The position numbers and the translations under genes were made by a program. Below, piece by piece: positions 21,828-32,900 of a DNA stretch of 64,000 nucleotides. The notes beneath the pieces were generated by a model. That model was not told the DNA's origin. It was given only the letters and a program-made list of their open reading frames with translations, and ran no database searches. Position 1 is the stretch's first letter. Each line of letters begins with the position of its first letter. The stretch comes from Ciborinia camelliae (taxonomy: Eukaryota; Ascomycota; Leotiomycetes; Helotiales; Sclerotiniaceae). The stretch covers positions 333,669-397,668 of the forward strand of contig JANPYM010000011.1 in NCBI GenBank assembly GCA_025890175.1. Direction: 5' to 3'.

Positions 21828-23219
21828 ATGAAGATGATATTAGAGAATTGGATGCCTCCATCGAGGGAAAATTGGGAATTGATTGTTTGGGGATTTCAAT
21901 GGTTTCCTTTGGTTTGTTATTTTTTTTCTCCCTCCCTCTACCTACCTATGCCACATGCCACGATAATTCATAATTTTACTTCCTCCATATCCTCTGACTT
22001 GGATCAGCTATCCATCCTTCAATACGTCATCATTCACAAACCATACTTGAAAACCTAATGCGAAAAAATAACAGGTAACAATATTCCAATGGGTTCACCC
22101 ATGGTATGGAGCAGGCAAGACATCATCGAATAGTCTGTTCAATATACCCGGAAAGGTGGCTTGGATCACGATGGAGATGCCGGGTTTGTTGACGATGTTG
22201 TATATTATGTGTATGTTACCGGCGGAGATGGGAATAAGGGAATTGCCTTGGGAAAATAAGTTGATGGCTGGTCTTTATGTGAGTTTTATCTATCAAGGGG
22301 TTTTAGTGAAGAGGTTGGGGATGAGAGGGAGGCTGAGGGGAAGTATCAGTGGTTGGCGGAGGACAGATTCGAAATGAGTTTTGGGATGATGGGCGAGGGG
22401 ATGTCGATGTGCAAATTGTTGTTGGGGAAGGGAAAGCCAATGCGAGTCTGGAGGAAGTAATTGATGAATTTGAGCTAACCATATGTCAAAATCTTAGGTC
22501 ATACATTACCTCAATCGTGCTATTATAGGTCCTCTTATTTCTCCCTCCATGTCACCAATTCATCCGATCGTTTGGCTTGCGGCAATTGCCTTTCAGATCA
22601 CAAATGCTACATCTCTGGGGTGCTATCTAGCCGGTTATGGTCCTGTTACGACAGATGATTGGTACTTTCTTCCTTTGCCCCGCTTATCCCAACCTTTTAT
22701 TTACCACGGCGAGATATATGAGATGTGAAAACAAGGCGGATCAAGGCAATCCTCGAGGAGTGCTAACTTTTTCACAGGAAACCTACGTCTGGAAATCCAT
22801 ACGTCAATGGAGCACGGATCGGACTCGGTATGATGATATTCTTTCTCGGACTTGTAACCAATATATTTCATGATGACGAACTACGAGAAATCAGACGCGT
22901 AGCACTTCGAAAACAAACAACACAAAATGATCCTTCAACTGGAAAAAATAAAGGAACTACTAAAGTCGACAAAGTATACATGATACCTCAAAATGGCCTC
23001 TTTAAGTATATACTATACCCTCATTACTTTTGCGAATGGGTTGAATGGGCTGGATTTTTCATCATGGCTGGAAGTGGTTGCGTACCTGCAAGAAATTTTC
23101 TTATAAATGAGGTGGCTACTATGTTACCTAGAGCTCTACAAGGAAAAGCATGGTATGTGAAGAGGTTTGGTAAAGAGAAGGTTGGGAGAAGAAAGGCGAT
23201 ATTACCAGGGATTTTGTGA
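21828..23219 (+). CDS. Steroid 5-alpha-reductase-family membrane protein, four exons
   Basis: Exons are 21828-21911, 22075-22278, 22498-22661 and 22778-23219, giving 297 residues. All introns are GT-AG; intron 3 has a clear GCTAAC branch site, and intron 1 a weaker GTTTGT donor. The product has several hydrophobic helices. Family landmarks are GKVAWITMEMPG (a conserved Glu in an MExP context, about residue 60), VIHYLNRAIIGP at the exon 2/3 join, LAGYGPVTTDDW, and the C-terminal block FKYILYPHYFCEWVEW (about 222-237), the 3-oxo-5-alpha-steroid 4-dehydrogenase C-terminal signature that binds NADPH. The length suits the family (about 250-300). The substrate may be a sterol or another enone lipid; this is inference. 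The family also includes very-long-chain enoyl-CoA reductases, from which this shorter form seems distinct. ER membrane location is expected. Confidence 0.85.
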
Positions 23220-24694
23220 GTCACGAAAGAAAGGTCGGTGGTGGGGATTATTCACATATAAAGGATTTTGGGTTCTTCTAGACTGCTTCTAGAGAGATTC
23301 TAAATGGGTATGTTCTAATGCTTAATTCTATTTCTACATTTCTTAGAGTAGTTACTAGGCAAGAGACGGGATGAAAATGTGGAAATGAGTTCTCAAAGAT
23401 TAAGACGAGAATAGAAATTGAGAAGAGAGAATTGACCAATATAGACAGATGAGAATAAGAAGAAGTATACGAATATTTTACATTAACCTATATCATCCTC
23501 ATGATATATCTCGAATATCCCCTGACCATGGAAGATATCAACCAATAAGGGATGATTGTAATTAGCGAGAACTCGAAATCTCAACACCTTCAATTTCTGC
23601 CTCACGACTCATTGCAACTTATACAAAAAAATCGCAATCTCCGTTACAATGATTCTAACTTCCGATGGCAAATTTGAACAAAAGGCAAGAGGGTTCTCGT
23701 ATCATTATATTTTATTTCATCTTCATATAAATGCATGAATTGGACTTCGCGGCGTTGAAGTATGTTCATCTTAACTTTAAGATTCGAATTTAAGCAAAAC
23801 ATACTGCAAAGACTATCAACCCATTAGAAGACTAGGTAATATTCTCATCCCAATCAAGAACGATACCAACCATTCAAATTTCTACTCAAGCATTTCCCTT
23901 GCAATTATTCTTTCTACGCTTCTTCTACGGGCATTCGTCATCGTCCTTTCGAAGTTCTGAAGGCTGGAAGAAAATATATTGACCACGTGATGACAAGGTT
24001 CATCCATGAGTTCGTTTATGCGTTCCCCTATATTTCATCTCAATTATAATTAACAAGCGAACCACTTTTTCCTGCCGTTTAAATATGTCTATTGCAATAT
24101 GGAGGATCTACGTCAAAACGGCAGATGTGCGATGATTTTCCGATGTCATCTCGTTTACATCGGATCTTCTTAAGGGTCCACGTTATTGTGCATTGATTGA
24201 CACATGGACGTTCCTGTCACTTTCCCTCGCCTCATTTTGAGATCCAGCCATTTGAGATCCATAGTTTGATATGAACCTTCTGTTCTGATATAGTTACTCA
24301 AATTATCCAATCACGTTATTCAGCAAGAACCTAGGTAGTGGACCTTGAGAAGAAGTATCTTCCTACCCAGGTGGCTAGATCGGATGATATTCCAAGGAAA
24401 TAAGAAAATATGTGGTCAAGTAAGCAGATCAATATAACTTTACATGGCGGGGGGTTGGAAATGGGGAAAGTGGTTGGTAAAACTTGAATATATATCTCTT
24501 CAAGTCTTCCATTGGAAGTTCTCTTTTCATATCATATCTATCTTTACAACTTTCAATCGTAATACATCAATATTAAACACAAACTCCTTCTACTTTAGTT
24601 CTATCTTCAGTAGAAAACGTTCATCGTCATCACACCATATCACGATCTTCCTTCACGCCACTTGAACATCGATATCGCAAGTTTCAAGTTCACC
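23220..24694. other. Intergenic region upstream of the aquaporin gene
   Basis: 1.5 kb without a supported ORF, lower in simple repeats than the other spacers. The last 150 bases before 24695 are CT/CA-rich (ATCTTTACAACTTTC, TCATCACACC), as expected for a fungal 5' leader. One CCTAGGTA motif lies near 24330. Confidence 0.6.
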
Positions 24695-26602
24695 ATGTCG
24701 GGAGAAGGCACAGATCTTCCAATATTCCAAAGCAATAAAACTGCTGATGAAGAACTTGCAAGACGTCCTGGTTCTTCACAACAACAATTAGTACCAGTAG
24801 TACCAGTTGTACAATCCCCTTCCAAACCATATCAGAAGGATAACGCAATGTGGTCACCTCCCCTATCATCACATCCCATCATGTCACCATCCGACAACAC
24901 CCCACAGCCTCCCGTCCTCTCTACTGAAGATCTCACGAGACCGGGGACCGCTTTAAGAAGAAGACCATCCGTACCACCTCCAAGAAGAAATTCCGGTGGT
25001 GATTACGACAACAAACCTAGTTTCTCTTCAGATACTGGACGAGCTCTTCGCGCTCGAGAGGATCTCTTTTACAGCGAGAGAGAAAGAGATGCTTCCTTGT
25101 CATCCCGCAATCGTGTTCGCGATGATAACCCACATCCTGACTATCACGAACGTTCTCGTCCTCCACGTACCTATCGCAACATTGTGGGGTGGGAAAATGG
25201 TCCGCAGAAATCATACTTCGATGACTCCTCAAGGAGTGATGGGGGCAGAGATCGAGACTTGGAGAGGGGAATGAGGGATCCAAGTGCTTCACTTGAATGG
25301 GCAAGTGGTGAGAGGATCAGAAGACAAATCACCAGTGAGAGTATCGATGGGTACAATTACGATTCACACCGAAGAAATGAAACCAAGGGGACGATTGATT
25401 TGCAAAATTTGACTCCGGAAGAAAGAGCCATGGTTATGGGATTACCATGGACAGCTTGGATGAATAGTAATTTCAAGAATCGTGAGTCTTTCCATCTAAT
25501 GATATATATGATCCTTTTCATAACCATCCATCCCACGCACATGCTAACCACGCCCCCACAGATGTCGTCGCCACCATTGGAGAATTCGTCGGGACAACCA
25601 TGTTCCTCTTCTTCGCCTTTGCCGGGACCCAAGTCGCCAACATCGACAGCCACACGACCAACACGACGACGGGCGGGGCCACAGGATTCAACGTGGCGGT
25701 GCAACTCTACATCGCCATCATCTTCGGGTTCTCGCTCATGGTCAACGTGTGGATCTTCTTCCGGATCTCGGGCGGGCTCTTCAACCCGGCCGTCACGCTG
25801 GGCATGGTGCTCGTCGGGGCGCTCCCCATCGTGCGCGCCCTCTGTCTCTTCGTCGCGCAGATCCTCGGCGGCATCGTCGCCAGCGCCATGGTGCTCGGCC
25901 TCTTCCCCACCACGTTCAATGTGCGCACGACGCTGGATCCGAGCACGTCCACCGTGCGCGGCGTCTTTATCGAGGCCATCTTGACGGCCGAATTGGTCTT
26001 TACCATCTTCATGCTGGCCAAGGAAAAACATAAGGCCACGTTTATCGCGCCGGTGGGCATTGGGTTGGCGCTTTTTATTGCGGAGATGGTCGGCGTTTTT
26101 TATACGGGCGGGAGCTTGAATCCGGCGAGGAGCTTTGGTCCTTGTGTGGTTAGTGGGGCTTTTGATAAGGAACATTGGATTTATTGTAAGTTTTTTCTCT
26201 CACCCACCTCATCCCTTCCCTCATCTCCCCACATCTCCCCACATCCCTCTCCCCTCCCTTCCCCCTTCCCCCTTCCCCTCCCCTCTCCCCCTCCCTTTCC
26301 CCCCCTTTCTAAACCCTACTAACCCCCTCCCCCCCCAAACAGGGATCGGCCCCCTCATCGGGACATTCATCGCGGTATTCTTCTACAAATTCATCAAGAT
26401 GCTGGAATACGAGATGGCGAACCCCGGGCAGGATGGCGATGAACAGAATGATCCGACGCAGAATGAGGCGAAGCGCGTGCAGATTCTCGAGGAGAGACGG
26501 AGGAGGATCGAGAAGAGGGGGTTGGGGGGGAGTTTCGTGGGTGGGGGGAGTTTGAGAGGGGGGAGTTTCGTGGGTGGGAGCTCCAGGCCGGGAACTTCTT
26601 AG
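24695..26602 (+). CDS. Aquaporin (MIP family) with very long N-terminal tail, three exons
   Basis: Exons are 24695-25481, 25562-26185 and 26343-26602, giving 556 residues. Introns are 80 nt (GTGAGT, GCTAACC branch) and 157 nt (GTAAGT, C-rich). The start is in context CACCATGTCG. Residues 1-255 form a disordered Pro/Arg/Ser-rich cytoplasmic tail. Six membrane helices follow, with both NPA boxes intact: GLFNPAVTLG (NPA 337-339) and GSLNPARSFG (NPA 449-451). The short spacing before NPA2 suits a classical water channel more than an aquaglyceroporin. By hand alignment to AQP1, the arginine of the selectivity filter is kept (NPAR) but the helix-5 histidine appears as Glu (FIAEM); this needs a proper alignment. 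The C-terminal tail is basic, then Gly/Ser-rich (GGSFVGGGSLRGG). Exon 2 uses far more C/G-ending codons than exon 1. Confidence 0.9.
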
Positions 26603-27964
26603 AGGGGGTGAGGGGAGGGGTTGGAGAGGAGGGGAGAGGAGGGGAGGATTTTGGGGGAGGAGGAGTTTTGGGGAGGGGAGAGTTTAAAAAAAACTCAACA
26701 GAAAAAGAAGAAAAGGAATAAATACAACGAGGTGGTAATAAAAGGGGGCCCTCAGGGGAGCCTACGAGTAAAAAGTTTCTTGGCATTTGTTTTTTGTTTT
26801 TTTTTTGTATTTATACATCTTATTATTCTCTTTTCTGTTCTATTCTTCTTGTGGGTTTCTCTCTTTCTTTTATTTTAGATTTTTGGAGGGAGGAGATTCG
26901 AAATTCGATTTAGAGCTTATTTGTTCGTTTGTTTGATTATTTATTTGTCGGGCTATTTGTATGTTTGGTTATCGACTTGTCTAATTGTCGGGTTATCTAA
27001 TTACTTTTATATATAACATATATACAACAAACTAAATCAAATAATACTTTACTCTATTTTACTTACTTACTTCATTTACATCACTTAGAATACTGGGTTT
27101 TCTCTTTTTCTTAACTTTCCTTTCCTTAACTTTACTTTACTTGTTTGTTTCCTTTACTCGTTTACCTTGAGATTATTAGGTAGGTAGTTAAGTAGATAAG
27201 TAGATAAGTAGATAGATAGTTATCTATTTATACTTATTATATATATCTATATCTATCTACCTACCTACTTATCTATCTATCTATTTATCTATCTATCTAC
27301 CTGCCCGTCTACCTACCTACCTACACATATAAACCCAAACCACGCAAATCCCTTCATTCATCTAACTACAACCTCAACCTCAAAACCATCATTATATTAT
27401 TACAATTTAAGAACTATCCAAGTTCTATAAAATCAAAAAATTCTATCCAAGAATTCCGATAACGAAGCTAATTCGTATATATAAAATTATTTATAATTTA
27501 TTTATTCATTTATTACTACTACTACAGTCAGGGACAAGCAAACCTCACCTAAAAAATTCTTTTTTTTAAAATCGATTTTTTTTTAATATAAGATATATAG
27601 ATTTTTAAGCTGATTCCAACAATATAAAAATATTTTTAAAATTCTATTCGGAATAGCTTCGAAAATCAAAAAATCAAAATCCTGAAATCTGAACTGTCGT
27701 CACGTGATCATATGATTTATAGGCTATACTAGATCGATAACGCCATTTATATATAATCTAATTATATCTTTCGATTCGTTTAGCTTTTCTCTATCATTTT
27801 ATATTATATAAATTCTAAAAAATTAAAAAAAATATAAAAAAATTAAAAACTAAATAATATCATATAATTTATTTATTTTTCTTTTTTGAAAATTATTTCG
27901 AATAATAATATTTCATTATATCTCTAATATATATATTTTAAAACACCTCATTAATTATGCGAAA
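26603..27964. other. Intergenic transition toward the A+T-rich block
   Basis: Starts with purine-rich GGGGAGGAG runs just after the aquaporin stop, then T-rich DNA, GTTTG/TTATTT runs (26930-26950), and a GTAG/GATA microsatellite followed by CTAC/CTAT repeats (about 27178-27325, partly able to fold back on itself). A+T content rises from about 27400, and long A and T runs dominate by 27560. No gene is supported. Confidence 0.65.
27178..27325. repeat. GGTA/GATA and TACC/TATC microsatellites in inverted order
   Basis: TAGGTAGGTAG and GTAGATAA units are followed, after a short TATATATC centre, by CTACCTAC and ATCTATCT units. The two halves are roughly complementary, so the stretch can form a large imperfect hairpin. 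Confidence 0.75.
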
Positions 27965-28072
27965 CCGATGCTGATTGGGTGGTTTAAGTCGCGGATGCTG
28001 ATTGGGTGGTTTAAGTCGCGGATGCTGATTGGGTGGTTTAAGTCACGGATGCTGATTGGGTTGTTTAAGTCT
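27965..28072 (+). repeat. 27-bp tandem repeat, four copies
   Basis: Copies start at 27965, 27992, 28019 and 28046 and share the core GATGCTGATTGGGTGGTTTA followed by AGTCGCG. Copies 1, 3 and 4 have single changes (CCG, CACGG, GGGTTG), some of them C/T or G/A transitions. The frame on the minus strand translates to DLNHPISIR repeats, but no gene context supports a protein. Confidence 0.92.
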
Positions 28073-28261
28073 AGGGCTCTACAAGTTGCGCAGCACAAGC
28101 TGCGAGGGAGGTCGTGAAGGGCCGTACTCAAAGCTCGTATAATATTGTTGTGACAGGGGTCACCCCTGTCAGTCACGTGACCCTGTCACGTGCTTTCGCC
28201 TGCGCGCGCGCTAGCGCGGGCTAGGCGCGGCATGCGTCTATATTAGGATGCTCCCACCCGT
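28073..28261. other. C+G-rich island with nested CACGTG palindromes at the block edge
   Basis: The island lies directly against very A+T-rich DNA. It contains TGACAGGGGT-C-ACCCCTGTCA (28151-28171), a palindrome with perfect 10-bp arms, the perfect 10-bp palindrome GTCACGTGAC (28172-28181), another CACGTG (28187-28192) and a CpG-dense run with GCGCGCGCGC and TAGCGCGGGC (28198-28236). CpG and CpA would be lost under RIP, so this piece has escaped mutation. The TGTGACAGGGG start resembles the TG end of a fungal LTR, but no matching CA end or primer-binding site was found. Confidence 0.55.
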
Positions 28262-28676
28262 ATTCTCTTAATTAAAATATTATTAATATTATAACAAGTT
28301 TTATATTTATTATTATTAATTATTTTATTATTATATATATATATTTATTATTTTAAGATAAATCGATATTAATTAATAAATTTTATAAATTAAAAATTTA
28401 GGTTATATTTAAAAAAGATTTAATTTTGTTATTATAAAATGTTATTAATATTTATATACAAATAATTTAATTGAATGTTAATAAACGTTTTTTATAAAAT
28501 TAAAGAAAATTTAAAGAATTTTAGATTTTAATTATTTTGGTATAAAAAGTATTATTAGTATTGAATATATTATTATAATTTAAGTATATTATTTTTGATG
28601 TGGTATTATTTGTTAAAAATTGAATTTTATATTTATTATATTTCAATTTGAATTAAATAAAAATTTATTATTATAT

Positions 28677-28708
<32 letters not shown>

Positions 28709-28970
28709 TATTTATTTATTTATTTGTGTTTTTTAGTATAATATAATTATTACAATTTTTTTCAAAAAGGATAGTAGATAAAATTTGTATATTTTCATTT
28801 TTATATTTTTTATTAATTTTTTATTAAAATTTGATTTTTTCGAAATATTTTACAAAAATTTATTATTTTTATATTTTTTGTTTATCGTAAATTTGAATAT
28901 TTTATATTTTAATTTTATTTTATTTAATATTTATTTGGGATTTTTTGTAATTTCGAAAGTATTATAAACT

Positions 28971-29098
28971 TTAGTGATTCTGCTTCAGAAAATCGCGACT
29001 TCCTGAACAGGGAATTCTTCGGCTATTTTGCTGGCCGCTATACCGTGACCCATTACGCGGCCATTAGCGCTCAACCCTACCACCCTTGTATATAAATT
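28971..29098. other. C+G-containing island with inverted repeat
   Basis: A sharply bounded patch of normal base composition inside the A+T-rich block. It contains TGGCCGC (29032-29038) and its exact reverse complement GCGGCCA (29057-29063) around an 18-nt loop, plus CGCGAC and TTAGCGCTC. It is not a tRNA: no T-loop consensus or cloverleaf could be found. It may be single-copy DNA spared by RIP between two repeats, or a transposon end. Confidence 0.55.
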
Positions 29099-29439
29099 CA
29101 ATATTATTTAAGCCTTATTTCCCCCTAAATCTTTACCTAATAATTTCAACTTTTTTTTTATTTTATTTTTGATAATTAATATAATATACAATATAATTAT
29201 TTTTTTTATTTAATTTAGTTTAACATATTTATATTTATTATTATTTAATATTTAATTTATTTTAAATTGTAAATATATATTCCAAGGAAATATTTTAATT
29301 TACAATTACTCTCTATTACCTTTTTTTTTATTCTATAATCTTAAATAATTAATCTAAAATTTCTAAATACAAAATATTAAAAAAACGGTATATACTTTTA
29401 ATTTATATAAATATAAATTAAAATTGTTTTATTAATATT

Positions 29440-29900
29440 TAAAATATTATCCGCCTTTTTTTTTTGTTTTATTATTAGGCTTTTTTTAACTTTATTTTTT
29501 TTTAAAATTTTAATAAATTAATATAAAGGCTATAAATAAAAAAAAAAAATTATTTGTTTTTTCTTTTTGTTTTATTATTAAGCTTTTTTTAGCTTTGCTT
29601 TTTTTTATAATCTTAATAAAATAATATAAAGATTATAAATACAAAATAAACAAAAAAAAAATATTACCTATTTTTCTTTTTCATTTTATTATTAAGCTTT
29701 TTTTAACTTTATCTTTTTTTATAATTTTAATAAAATAATATAGAGACTACAAATACAAGATAAACAAAAAAAAAATATTACCCGTTTTTCTTTTTTGTCC
29801 TATTATTAAGCTTCTCTTAACTTCGTTTTTCTTTATAATTTTAATAAATTAATGTAAAAACTATAAATATAAAACAAATAAAAAAATTATATATGTTTTT
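29440..29900. repeat. Diverged tandem repeat, unit about 114 bp, four copies
   Basis: The block TTTTATTATTAAGCTTTTTTT followed by TTTATAATTTTAATAAA, ATATAAAGACTATAAATACAA and an A-run recurs with anchors at 29471, 29574, 29688 and 29802 (spacings 103, 114, 114). Copies differ mostly by transitions and run lengths. Confidence 0.8.
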
Positions 29901-32900
29901 CGTTTATATAAATATAAAAATTAAGATTACTTTATAACTTTTATTTATCTTTTCAATTTTATTTATTAATTTATCAATTTTTATATATTTGTAAATATTT
30001 ATTTATAAAATTATAAAAATTTATTATTAAAATATTTTATCTAAATTTTGTTTTAATTTAATTATTTATTTAAATATTTATAAATTTTATATTTTAATTT
30101 TATTTTTTATTTTTATTTTATTTCTTTATTAATTAAAATTATTAAAATATATAATTTTTCAAATTCAATATTACTAATATAATTTGATATTTTATTTTTT
30201 TAAATATTATTTTAATCTTTTTTTTTTAATTAATTAATATTAATAAATAATAGATTCTTTAATATCTAATATATATAATATAAAATTTAACAAAATTATT
30301 CATTTTTTTTATAAATTAAATTTTTAATAAATTATTTTTTAATTATTAAGATTGAAAAAAAATTATATATATAAAAAATTGTTTAGCATTTATTTATAAA
30401 CAAAAATTTTTAATTAATATTATAATTTTTTACCTTTAAATATAATCTATTTTTTAAATAAATTTCTTAAAAATAATTTTTTACAAATATATATTAACAA
30501 AATTATTTAAAAAAAACAAATTATAAACTAAAAAATAAATAATATTTATAATTTACAAAATTTATTAATTAAATATAAATATTAATCTTAATTATTTTAA
30601 AAATATTAAAAATATAAAATTTATTTTAATCTTAATAATATTTATTAAAATTGAAATAATAATTTATTTTTTTAATATTCAGATTTTAAAATTTATAATT
30701 AAAAACAATATAAATCTAATTTTAAAATCTTTTAAATATTTTAAAATTATTATTAATATATTAAAATTATAATATAATAAAAATGAAAATTAATTTATAT
30801 TAATTATTAATTATAATTTAAATTTTAATTTTATTTTAAATAATTTTAAATTTATTTTTAAAAAATATAATAATTTTAATTAAATATAAAATATTGTTTT
30901 TTTTAATATAATTAATAATAATAATATTAATATTTTTTAAAAAAATATAAAGATTTTAAATTATTTAATAAATTTTTTTATTAAAATTATAATAAAAAAA
31001 AATTTATTATTAAAATTTTATAAAATTAATAAATTTATTATTAATATTTATATATTAAATTAATAATTTAAAAATTAATATTAATATATTTTTTTGTTTT
31101 TTTTACAAAATAAATTTAATAATTAATAAAATATTATAATAATAAAATTAATTTAAATAAATTTAATAATAATAAATTTATTTAAAATAATTATAATACT
31201 ATTAAAATTTTTAATATTAAAATTTATTAATTTTTAAAATAATTTCAATTTGGATTTATTATATATAATTCTTTTTAAAATTTAATTTATATTATATATT
31301 TTTTTGATAATAATTATAAATATAAATTTTATAATATTATTAGGAAAAAAAAAATTAATAATAAAATATATTATTTAATAAATTAAATATCAATTTTAAT
31401 TTAAAATAATATTTTGAAAAAAATAAAGATTTAATTATTTATTAATTAATTAAAAATTTAGTATTAATTTTAAAATATTATTATGCAAATTGGATATAAT
31501 TTTTTATTTAATTATTAAAATTATATTAAAAAAAAATAATAAAAGTAATAATTTAAAAATGAAATGATAAGAAATAATAAAAATTAATATATTTAAAATA
31601 AATAGAAATAAATATAATATAAAGATAATAATAATATTAATTATTATTATATTTTTTTTAATTTAAAAAGTAATAATGTTAATTTTAGATTTGTTAAATA
31701 ATAAAAGTTTTTTTTAAAATCTATTAATTATGATTTAATATTAATATATTAACATTTAAAATCATTTAATATTAATTTTAACGATTTAATATTTATAAAA
31801 ATTTTAATTTATTATAATATTGTTTTATTATTAAAATTAAATAAAGCAAAACTTTTAAATATTTGTAATATTGTTATATATTTCAAAATATAGCTAATAA
31901 TAATATAAATAATAAATAATATTGTTTAATGGTTATAATGCAAAAATTAGATGATTTGTAAAATAAAAAGTTGTAATTATTTGTAATAAAAAATTTATAA
32001 TATATTTTTTTATTAAAGTTTAAATATAATTTAAATATAATATTTTATAAAATTAAAAAAAAAATAGTTTTAATAATATTTATATATAACTTAATAATTA
32101 TTAGTAATATTGTATTATTTATATTTATAATAATATTTTTAAATTTTTTAAAGTATCGTTTTTTAAAATAATAAATAATTTTTATGTGAATTTATTTATT
32201 TTTATTTTAAAATTGTAGTAAAAAATGTATTAATTAAAAATATTATATTAACAAAAAAGAAATATAAATTTTGTTTTTTTAATAATTTTTAATAAATATA
32301 TATAATTCCTTATTTTTTGATGAAATGTAATTAAATATTTATATATAAATATTATTATTGATATTTATTTAAATGTTGATAAGGTTATTGTAAATGTTAA
32401 AGTTATAGTTGTATATAATTTTAATATTATATTAATTGTATAAATATTTTGTAATATTTATTGTTGGATATGTTTTATATAGTAGTTTTAGTTTTGGATG
32501 GAGTAGTTGTTTATATAAATGTTTTTTTAGTTGTAGGTTTAATTAATATTTATAAAAATAAGATTGTAATATTATACGGTAATATATATTAAAAATAATA
32601 TTATAATATAATTAATAATATATTAGTTATATATAATAAATACTTTTATATATTTTTAATTGTTATAGTGATTAAAATATATATTAAAAAATATTATTAT
32701 ATATATATTAATTATATATATATTTATTATATTGTAATAAAGATTATATAGTATAAATTCAAAATATTGTTTTTTAATAAATTTTTATTAATATTAATAA
32801 ATAATTTATATTTAATTATATTTTTTAAAATATTGTTTTTATTTAAATTAATATAATTATTTTAATATAATTTATTATTTTTATTTTATATAAAATAAAA

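Noticed and set aside
27955..28176. 73-codon minus-strand frame with DLNHPISIR repeats
   Set aside because: Open only because the 27-bp unit is a codon multiple; flanked by non-coding island and A+T-rich DNA.
28971..29098. tRNA or other small RNA gene in the spared island
   Set aside because: No A/B-box or cloverleaf could be built; only one stem of seven pairs is present.
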